Of a DNA stretch of 22,332 nt, positions 1 to 8,100 are shown one piece after another; the stretch's first letter is position 1; the number at the start of each line of letters is the position of its first letter. Source of the DNA: Spirogloea muscicola (lineage: Eukaryota; Streptophyta; Zygnematophyceae; Spirogloeales; Spirogloeaceae); the NCBI GenBank assembly GCA_009602725.1, contig WELB01000170.1:122974-145305 (forward strand), written 5' to 3'. Below the pieces are notes generated by a model. The model saw nothing but the letters and a program-made list of their open reading frames with translations, had not been told where the DNA came from and did not search any database. The position numbers and the translations under genes are program-made.

Positions 1-1035
1 AAAAGCACAGCGGAGCATGTGGGCCGCCAACGCCGCAGGGTCATCGTGGCGGGCACCGCACTCGCACTGTTGGACCCCGATGAGGCAGGGAGGGAGGAGG
101 CCGAGGAGCCGGTGGGCCGCCGTCCTGAATACCGCGTCTGGAATAGTCAGCGCCGCGTAGATGGGGAGTGCTGCTAGCCACGCCGCCGCCCCAGGGGAGG
201 AGGCGGAGAGGAGCCGGGCGCGCCCTCGGGTGTCGTGCGGCGGAAGGAGCTCCACCAACTGGTCGTAGGCCGCTTTGTCCACCAGCGCAGTGTAGCGGGC
301 CTGGGCCCGCAGGTCGGGGGTGTGCGCAAGGTGGATGAACGGGACGACCTGCTTCGACATGTCGGGGTGGGCCGCCAGGAGCGCGTCGCGGGCAGCGCGG
401 AGAGCAGCCTGGAAAGGCAACGAGCCGCTCTCCACTTCAGCTACCACCCGCTCCATGGTGCGGATGCCGTGCGCTTGGAATCGCCGGCTGATGGGTGCGG
501 CGACCTGGGCCCAGCTGCCCAGGTAGGCGGCCTCGCAAACGCTGGCGACTGGGCGGCAGCCCAGACCGCCACGACTGACAGGCAGGCTGGCCTGGAGCAT
601 CGCGGCTGGTGTGGTGAGGAAGCCGGGGTGTTGCAGGAGAGAGGCCGCGCTCGCCAGAACGCCGGAGTCAAAAGCCGCGTACGCCGCCTTCACCGCCGGG
701 GAGGGAGGGAGGACGCGGGCCAGGTAGTGCGGACGGTGGGCAATGCACCTGGTCAGCATGGCGGTCGCCAGCTGCATGTCTTGCAGCATGTGGAGGCGGT
801 CCGCCGGCCGGAGGTGCTCCTGCAGTCGAGCCTGGAGCTGCTCCACCAAGGGCGTGGCTAGTGCAGGTGAGCTGAGCCGCCCGCCGCGCAGCCAGGCTCC
901 CCGCCTCGCAACCGCCATGGCAGCAGTGACGGCGGCCTGAAGTGGGAGGCAGCGAGGACGCAAGCGCCGTGGCGGTCTCTGGGCGCCCATCAAAGCCGCA
1001 GCTTGGTGGGCGCTCCCGCCGTTCACAGCGGCCGT
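1..1035 (-). mobile_element. LINE-type reverse transcriptase polyprotein, C-terminal fragment
   Basis: One minus-strand frame stays open from an in-frame TAA at 1036-1038 to the left edge, about 345 codons with no stop. The translation has features common in the region after the RT domain of non-LTR retrotransposon ORF2 proteins: an AWLRGGRLSSPALATPLVEQ-like stretch, then LPVSRGGLGCRP, then RARLLSASSPGAAAWLAALP, and finally a zinc-knuckle-like CECG...HMLRC at 7-66. The RT and endonuclease domains would lie upstream and are absent, so this is a 5'-truncated copy or the end of a broken one. Its C-terminus lies outside the window. Possible ATGs at 990 and 917 are probably not real starts. The family call is from remembered sequence style, not a search. 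The long open frame suggests a fairly recent insertion. A host protein domesticated from an RT is a less likely alternative. Confidence 0.68.
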
Positions 1036-1064
1036 TTACTGAAGCGCAGCTCCGCGGTATACCA

Positions 1065-2872
1065 ATGGCGCCGGCCTCGAGAGGGCCTCGTCTGGGCAGC
1101 CGCCGCTGCGCGCTGGCCTGCGTCCTGCTCGTGGCCGTGGCGACGGCAGAGGAGGTCAACTACCGCGGCGTCGACCTCTTCTCCGAGGCCCGCGGCGAGC
1201 TCCGCGGCATCTACATCGGCCTTGAGGTCCTTCCATGGGGTTCTCATGCGAGCCCATGACTTGGGAGGAGGTGTTTGGCTGTTCTGTATTATAATCGATT
1301 TTTGGGCCTGAGCACTCGAGCTAAGTGCATATTAAGATCATACTCAGCCTCAGTCTAAGCCATCACTAGTAAGTGCACCATATCTTGCGGGAAATGTGAG
1401 CCGAGCCAGAGCGCAGCCCCGGTTATAGCTGCTGCCCATGTTTGACGCCCCCTTACTGTGCAGACGGCGATGATGGACCTGAAGCTGGCGCCGCTGCACA
1501 CGGCGTTCCTGGGCGCGCGCGCGACCATGTCCGTCCACCAGCCCTTTGTGCATGTCAACGTCATGGAATGGAGCGCCGCTTGCGTGCAGCTCTCTGATGC
1601 CACGTCGCTGCTCGAGATCGGCTGGATGGTGCGCCGCCACTGCCATTGCCACCCGCATCGCGACGCCGTTACTGCCATTAGTTAATGGCACGACTGTGAA
1701 GGCCATCCGTACAACATTGGCCATGCAGGTGAACCCGGGCCGCTATGGTGATCGGCGGCCGCATCTCTACGTCTACTACACGGTGCTCCTGAACTTCCTC
1801 ACTCATCCACGACTACCAGCATGTGCCAGCAGTGGCTTCTTGTCGAATAAGCTGTAGTTGCAGAAGTTGCGAATGCACCTACTCTTCTCACATATTCTCA
1901 TGCCTGGTCGACATTGCATGTAGTACATAAGAGACCTGATGTTTGAGACGTCTTGCCCTTAGTGGCCCTTGTGCTACTTGCACCTGGTAAGCGATGGCTG
2001 CTGAAGCCCATGTTGTCATGGTGTCGTCTGGGCTTGCGCCAGAACTCGTCACGCCAGGAGGAGGGCCACGTGGATTGCTACGACCTCGATTGCGGCCTCT
2101 TTGCTCCGACGAGTCGGCTGGTGCGTGTTGGGCAGGCTCTCCCGACGCTCTCGACCACCAGCGGCCAACTTGGCCAGGCCATGCTGGTCGCCAGCATCTC
2201 AAAGGTCGCCTGCTCCCCCAGCATCTCAAAGCTCGCCTGCTCCGTTTGCTCTGCTGCCTTTGTTTTCCTGCTCCCTAAGCCTTTGAGTGCTGATTTGATG
2301 ATCATGATCATCATTTAAGCATAACAGAAACCTATTATTGTTATCATTATGATTATTGTGATGTCAAACCACACCCTCTCTCTTCTCAAGCTGTCATGCA
2401 TGCTACTTAGGGTACCTGATTAGGAAGCTGAGGCTGAGGGCCCAATCATACATCGGCTGCCAACATGCAGGACAAGAAGTCAGGCGCGTGGCGGGCCAAA
2501 GTGGGCCGCGACACTGTGGGCCACTGGCCAGCCAGCACCTTCGGTGGCCGGCCCGCATTGTTTGCCAGCTTCGGCGGCCAGGTCGTGAACTCGTGGCCGC
2601 TGGGCATGCACACGCGGACGGCGATGGGCAGCGGCGTCCGGCCCAACCGGCCGACAGGGCCGGTTGGGCGCTTCGAGAAGATCATGTACACGGACCAGGA
2701 CGGCAAGGAGCACGACGCAGCCACGGCGCTTGCGGAGGTTACCCTCATGCGGCCCTGCTACGATCTCAAGCACGAGTCGGAGCCTGTCAACAAGGAGCAT
2801 AGCAAAGGAGCACGACGGCCTCTTAGCTCATTCATGTATGGCGGGGGCGGCTTTGATGTGGACTGCCCTTGA
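1065..2872 (+). CDS. Neprosin-family (DUF239) secreted protein, 5 exons
   Basis: Proposed exons: 1065-1226, 1464-1628, 1729-1782, 2043-2186 (or to 2204) and 2471-2872, all joined in phase 0, giving about 308 (or 314) aa. The ATG at 1065 (accaATGGcg) opens a signal peptide with the hydrophobic core ALACVLLVAVATA. Neprosin-domain blocks follow in order: GARATMSV; LLEIGW joined across intron 2 to VNPGRYGDRRPHLYVYYT (plant form IEAGW..P.LYGD.RPRLF.YWT); DCYDLDCGLFAPTSRLVRVG (plant GCYN..C.GFVQ.NNRIA.G); then GHWPASTF, GGQVVNS, RTAMGSG; and a C-terminal MYGGGGFDVDCP (plant YYGGPG.NP.CP). Plant neprosins are secreted glutamic peptidases with a propeptide; this protein is short and seems to lack most of that propeptide. 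Glu105 in LLEIGW matches one family Glu. The second Glu region reads ASFGGQV (Ser208, Gln212) instead of a xEWGGEV-like form, so activity is doubtful. Donors gtcctt, gtgcgc and gtgctc are weak and the exon 4 end is uncertain. Confidence 0.75.
2191..2243 (+). repeat. 27-bp tandem duplication at the neprosin exon 4 donor
   Basis: Two copies (2191-2217 and 2218-2243) of a unit containing cagcatctcaaag, differing at one base. The first copy holds an AAAG|GTCGCC donor option at 2205; the G-to-C change in copy two removes the GT there. The duplication lies at or just past the 3' end of exon 4. Confidence 0.8.
2641..2669 (+). repeat. Perfect 12-bp GC-rich inverted repeat inside neprosin exon 5
   Basis: The arm at 2641-2652 (gcccaaccggcc) is the exact reverse complement of 2658-2669, with a 5-base loop gacag. 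It lies in coding sequence and encodes PNRPTGPVG. It would form a very stable hairpin in the mRNA. Confidence 0.9.
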
Positions 2873-2924
2873 GACGCCACTTGCTGCTCCACATCATCTG
2901 CAATTGGGCCAGAAGTTCTAAGAA

Positions 2925-2944
2925 GGGTGGTTGTATTACCACCC
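2925..2944 (+). other. 3' UTR hairpin after the neprosin stop
   Basis: GGGTGGT at 2925-2931 pairs with ACCACCC at 2938-2944 around a 6-base loop, 53 nt after the stop codon. It could be an mRNA 3' end or stability element. The pairing is seen directly; the role is inferred. Confidence 0.5.
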
Positions 2945-3008
2945 CCTTATATAGCATCACAGGACCACAGTTAGGCCATTGTCATCAGGCAGGAGGCGAT
3001 TGCCGCTG

Positions 3009-3013
3009 TGTAA
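3009..3013 (+). terminator. Candidate TGTAA polyadenylation signal for the neprosin gene
   Basis: TGTAA is the usual poly(A) signal in many chlorophyte algae. This copy lies 137 nt after the neprosin stop, downstream of the 3' hairpin. A pentamer like this occurs by chance, so support is weak. Confidence 0.3.
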
Positions 3014-3404
3014 GTCCCCAGGATGGCTCTGCAGGCTGCCATTGACCACCGTGGTGGAGCCCGAGGTGGGGGCCTCGGGTTGATGTGTCCAGGCTTCTGC
3101 AGTCGCATCGGTGAGGCAAATTTCCTCCGGACCCACTCGATAATTACAAACTGGAGTTGGATCCTTTCTGGCGCACTAATTCTTGGGCTCACAATTGCCT
3201 CAAATTTCAAAGCCTCGCTCCAAGCAAGTCGAAGCAGCTCGCCAAGGTCAAAGGCCTTCAGAAAGTTGGTCTTCCGAAAGTTGGACCAGTCGCCACAATC
3301 TCTGGAGGCCTGACCGGCAATGCAAAGCTGACCATGTGCTCGCAGTATCGGGGCTTAAGACTTAACATCAGGATCTGACACAAGATTACGCAACCTTTGA
3401 AGGG

Positions 3405-3940
3405 GGCGATGGCTGTGAAAGGCCAGCCCACAACAGACTCGCATGAAAGGGAGGCCAAGCAGAATACTGTTAAGGCAAATGCCGTTTAGTGCAAAGGATA
3501 GGGCTACACAAAGCAATGCCCTTGGTTCTTGAGGGGCGATTTTAACAGGGCGTAAGCACAACTGTGTGGGGATTCAAGTAATCACTAGTGAGCGCCTTCA
3601 GACCTGACAGGCTGATCTGGGAAGCCGGAGCACCGCCACGAAAGCCAGTGGCCTGGTTTTAAACAAAGGAATGGAGAGGAAAAGGAGCCTTCTGCATCTG
3701 TTGATCAGAGGTCATTGACCCTTCATCGGCAGGGAGGAAAGGAAACGAGCCGGGAGAAGAAACAGCTCTTGCATTGAAGGCGATGGCTGTCAGAGGCCAG
3801 CCCATTAGAGAAACAGCTCTTCCAATGTAAGGCAAGGGCTGTGAGAAAGTGGCTTTGCCAAGGTAGGCAAGGGCTGTGCCAGCCCAAGAATCAAAAAGTA
3901 ATCTCATAAAAGGGGGGCGAAGGCTGTGAAAATCCAGCCC
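3405..3940 (+). repeat. Cluster of diverged ~26-bp repeats, partly in ~54-bp tandem units
   Basis: The core ggcgatggctgtgaaaggcc followed by agccca occurs at 3405-3430 and, with two mismatches, at 3779-3804. Shorter diverged copies are at 3866-3886 (ggcaagggctgtgccagccca) and 3916-3940 (ggcgaaggctgtgaaaatcc then agccc). A related copy starts near 3832. Around 3760-3860 the unit is longer: gaaacagctctt recurs about 54 bp apart, each time followed by a diverged core. The arrangement suggests an old minisatellite or transposon subterminal repeat. Confidence 0.65.
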
Positions 3941-4307
3941 GAGAAGAGTGGACCAGGTCCGAAGGGGCCGGAAAGCGCTGAAACACACGACTAAGCAAGT
4001 ACCTCGAAGGGTGGTTACATCTGGATGAGCTCAACTTACATCAAATAATGGAAAGATTTCGGCTGCTGACGATAAGAAGGCCGGCTGTAAGAGCCATGCT
4101 AGCCAAAAGAGAGAGCACACTGGAAGCCCATTGCGGTACCAATGAGAAAAAAGTGCTCGCCCTTTGAGGATAGGGGCTGGAAAAGCTAGCCAAAAAAGGA
4201 ATGAACAGAGTACGAGAAGGGGGCCAGGGGAAGCGCTAAGAAAAACAAGCACACAAAGAAACAAAGCAGCTCAGTAAACCCTGCTAAGCAGCCGCAGATC
4301 AGAGATG

Positions 4308-4625
4308 CTAGGCTCCTGGAAGTGGGTCCCCTGGCCAGAGGCCAGAGGCAGCAGCGAGGGCTCTGCCGGCACGAGGGTGCAGCGCGCGGGCCATAGACCT
4401 CTGCAGCGAGACGGCCAGGCGCATACGATACACTTGCGCCAGCGACCCGGCTGCAGGAAAGTCGACCGGCTCCCCATGGAAGCGACGGGCGATGGTGTGG
4501 CGGGCGAGGTGGGCGAGCAGCTCGAGCCACCGAGCGCCCAGCGCCCCATGGGTGTCAATTGCCAACGGGAAGAGCTCGTCTTCCCGCGAATGGTCGGCGT
4601 GCTTGAGCTCACCGGCATCCCCCAT
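4308..4625 (-). mobile_element. LINE-type polyprotein, extreme C-terminal remnant
   Basis: The minus frame reads HSREDELFPLAIDTHGALGA, then RWLELLAHLARHTIAR, then GSLAQVYRMRLAVSLQRSMA, and stops near 4308. This resembles the last ~100 residues of algal and plant non-LTR polyproteins (FVPLA.ETFG..G...., then a final RLSVALQRGNA-like helix). Upstream of about 4625 the frame is open but no longer looks like the family, so the copy is probably frameshifted or truncated there. It covers a part of the polyprotein that the fragment at 1-1035 does not reach, so the two cannot be compared base by base within this window. It lies antisense, about 570 bp upstream of the ABCG start codon. Confidence 0.55.
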
Positions 4626-4689
4626 GTCCGACGACCGACGCCGACAGTGCCTGGCAGTTGACCGCAAAGATCCCGGCCACACGAGCTGG

Positions 4690-5190
4690 GGTCACCTGAC
4701 GCTGACGCGCCAGGCCGACGTGGCGAGGGCGCGCGTGCCCGGCAGTGCCAGGTGGCGGCTCCGGGTGGCCGGCGGCCAGAATTCCATTCCCGGGTCTTTA
4801 AATGGCACTTAATGGACAGTTTGTGGGCTACTCAGTCAGGGCTGTCGGCTCCCGCACCGTCTCGGACGATGGGAGGAGGGTCCTGGCGCCGTCGGGACGA
4901 GGACCGTCAAGGATGATTGAAATCAGTCCCGATTACAAGATCCGTCCGCGACGTCAGCTGCCCGGGGCCCCGCCGGCTTGCCCGGGGTCGGGGCGCCCGG
5001 CCGATTCGTCGACGGAATCGATTTCTGCCGCTTCCACTGGCCGCGCAGTCTCAGCACATAGTGGATCGGTTTATCGGGAACACCCCCCCNCCGGGCCGCC
5101 TGACGGCGACGACAACGGCGGCGGCCTCTGCGGCTGGAAGCGCCGCTCGGGGGACGGCGGCGGGGCCGCCCTGGCCAGCCACTGACGGCG
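4690..5190 (+). other. 5' flank of the ABCG gene
   Basis: This GC-rich stretch should hold the ABCG promoter and 5' UTR. No convincing core promoter stands out; a weak AT-rich word (tctttaaatgg) lies near 4796-4806. An ambiguous base (N) at 5090 sits at the end of a C run, marking uncertain sequence. No coding region is supported. Confidence 0.35.
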
Positions 5191-8100
5191 ATGGCGATCC
5201 GCCGTCCGTTGCTCCGGCTCCTCGTCCTGCTGCCAATTTGGCTCTGCCTGGCGGAGGCGCGCCTCGCTGATGGAAGAGGTCAGGCGACCGCTCATATCCT
5301 TGACGTCCAGGCCCTCGCATTGGTATGATCGTGGCCATCGATATGTTCCGCTGCACGCCCTGACGGCCTTGTTGAATGTACTATCGACCAGCTGCAGATG
5401 GTCAGCAGCGCGAGGCAGGGGCCGGCCTCGGGAGCCTCCTCCTCAACATGCTGTCGCCGCGGACAGGTCGGTGCAATTGAGCACGTTGAATTGGTCAGGG
5501 GCTCTGGAAGTATCGGCCTGTGGCCAGGCCTGTGGTCATCTTGCCTTGGTGCCGTGCCTGGCCTTGCTTGGTTGTTGGTTATAGGGTACCTACGAAGCAT
5601 CTTCTGAGGTGCATACTCAGAGTTGCCAGGAACATGGCTAGCTCCTGGGAGCAACTTAAAGTATACAGCTAGTTACTGATTGCAACGATGGTATGTTAAA
5701 GCGGTCCTTGCTTCATGCTGCTACCATGTAATATCGTCAAATCAAGCACTCAGTCAGCAGAGGTGAGGGGCTTGAACATGTGCAGGGACACTGCCTACGG
5801 TTCTCAGCTTCCAGGCCTTCAATGAGACCGACGCAAAGCAGCTAGCCTCAGATGTCGCTATGCGGGAGCTCAGAGAGCTGGAGGCCACGGTGCAGCACTC
5901 TCTGCGGCAGTACATCCAGCAGCACTTCAACTACTGCATTGAGGACTAGTAAGCACAGCCTCCTACTGTGGCAGTGTTTTTATGCCCATTATCTTACTTA
6001 GCAGCCTAAACTGCATGATCAAGGTACCGACTTGTCGAGTCAAGCTGTTGGAGGCCTAGGAGCTGTTGGAAACAGTGAGACTGTTGTCCGTCATGTGAAG
6101 TTCAGATGTGCAGGTGTCCGTAATGTGAAGCTCAGATGTGCAGGTCTGTGTACTGCTATGAGCATGACCTCTTTCTACTTGTGTTACTCATGTTTTACTT
6201 CTGAAGGTGACAAATAGAAGTGACTGTTATTGCAGTGATGACGACAAAGAACGCACGTTTCGATTCGAAGGGTCTCGAGAAGCTTACCTCCAGTGTCAAG
6301 ATGGAGGTCAGGGCTTGCAGTTGCCAGTCTTGCGGCGATGCTCAAGTGCAATACAATCTCGCCTGATCTCAATAATTGGAGGGCTTCACAGAGACTGAGG
6401 CTTTGCCTAAGAGACTCTGTTGCAATGTCTGAAGCGTTCTGCATTTCATGCAGTCACCTGAATCTCTTGAATAACAAGTATGAACTGCTATCTGCAGGGC
6501 TGCTTACAGGGCGACTATGTCGTGCATCAGAAGCCAAGATGTACTTTGAGAGCTTCGAGAGTTCTTATACCTCAGGTGGGAATGCTGGAGTTGTGCTCTT
6601 GTGCTGCGTTTTGTGAGCTTGTACAGCTCGCCTACCTATGTATGTGTATATGGCTATTTGTTTAGCAGGTAGTGCTGCAATGGACGTAAGCATTGGCCAA
6701 AATACATCTCGGCATTGCTTCATGGTATAAAATTTGTACAGATTTGAAATGCCTTGTCTGAAGCCTGACCACCTTTGTCACGTGTTACTGCACCAGGGTT
6801 ACCATTGATTCCCAACAACAAGAACTGTGACAGATCCGCGAATCGCTACATGCCAGCGTGCGAAGCTGGTTTTGCCAGCGACATAATAAATATGCCCATT
6901 GAGACAATGTCAGATTTTGTAGTTGAGGCCCCTGAGCGGAACAACACAGACACGCCAGCTCCATGTTGCGAAGGATTCTTTTGCCCTCAAGGGCTTGCCT
7001 GCATGATCCGTACGGCCCACTCATCAATGACACTTCAATCTGCACACAGTGCACTTGCTTGGAAATTGCAGATATTACTCCCTTTGTTGCCTGTAGCGAA
7101 GGAGTCGCTTCTGCTGTGTGAAGCTTCACAAATTTTGCTTGGACAAGCTATAATTCTGACGTCAATCTTTATGTAGGCTGTGGCCGTGGACTTGCTGTGG
7201 AGCTTGTATGGCAGGAAGCGACTGTCTTCTGTTGCTTCTGAGCCCATGTGATGATTTCTCCCAATACTGACAGCGCGACCTATCTTGGCAGCTTGCCCAC
7301 TTGGAGCATACTGCCCCCATGGAGATGTCTCAGATGGAACGTACACCTACTGCTCACCGTAAGGTTCATACTCTTGTGGTCGCCTTGGTCGTACCATGTT
7401 CGTGTTCTATCATCAATACTCAAATACGCCATCTCTGCTTAAGCAGTCCACGACTTATCTGCAACTCACTCTTCACAGGTCCTGTAAACTGGACACTATC
7501 TTGCAAGTAGGTCTGCACAGTTATATCTAACTCAATAAGCTGAGGAGGCTGTTGTGTGCTGTTTAGGTACGAGTACCAACCAAAGTCCCCAAGGTGTGGA
7601 GGTGCTCATCTGTGGGCCGTGGCATGGCGGAGCAGCTCAATCTTCTGCCCAGAAGGCTACTTCTGCAACACGACCACCAGCAAGTACCTGTGCCCGCGGG
7701 GGTAAGCACATGTGTGTCAGGGGAGACATTTCAGGTTAAGTTTCGTGGTTTCATGAGATCTTGCAACCTTCCTTCAGCGGAAGCCTTTAATAATGAGCTA
7801 CAGGGAAGATTTGAGAGCCCCTCAAGGACTGAGTGCATGAGTCTTTGGTAGCGTTTGATCGCAAAATTAACATTCTCTACGCTGCCTATGTTGCCAGGCA
7901 CTTCTGTAGGGAAGGCTCTACACGACCCAAGAGTAAGTGCTTCGTGTAGCTGATGCTGACATGCCAATATACTGATGCAATTGCATGTGAAACATGTACA
8001 GACGGTGATCCAAGGGGGCCTGCAGTGCCTCACTGCTGTAATATCTGCTGTGCTTCAGGGTGTCTCTTTGGGGGTTTCAATTGCAAGCAGGAGGGATTGG

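Larger units (their letters stand above)
2873..4290. other. Gene-poor interval after the neprosin gene
   Basis: It holds the neprosin 3' UTR at its left end and a cluster of decayed repeats at 3405-3940. Short open frames occur on both strands, but none resembles a known family or shows exon-like composition. The minus-strand frames across 3258-3988 show repeated GWPLTAIA/GLAFHSHRP-like words, which come from the DNA repeat rather than from selection on a protein. The region may be degenerate 3' sequence of the retroelement whose coding end begins near 4308. Confidence 0.5.

Noticed and set aside
235-861. 208-codon plus-strand open frame
   Set aside because: It is the shadow of the minus-strand LINE frame, which is open over the whole segment and carries family motifs.
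4802-5270. Plus-strand frames of 117-127 codons upstream of the ABCG gene
   Set aside because: They span the ambiguous base, are driven by high GC and lack any recognisable domain.
5191-5322. Longer first ABCG exon ending at 5322 and joined to 5815
   Set aside because: Phase compatible, but it leaves out the GC-rich, exon-like 5398-5466. The 5278/5398/5786 path gives a better protein (LLLNMLSP...[13 protein letters not shown]). Kept as an alternative.
7010-7150. Cys-containing open stretch ([15 protein letters not shown]...) after CPQGLACMI
   Set aside because: It first looked like a frameshifted continuation of the ABCG ectodomain. A donor at 7010 and an acceptor before 7292 instead restore CMIPCPLGAYC exactly, so this is intron.
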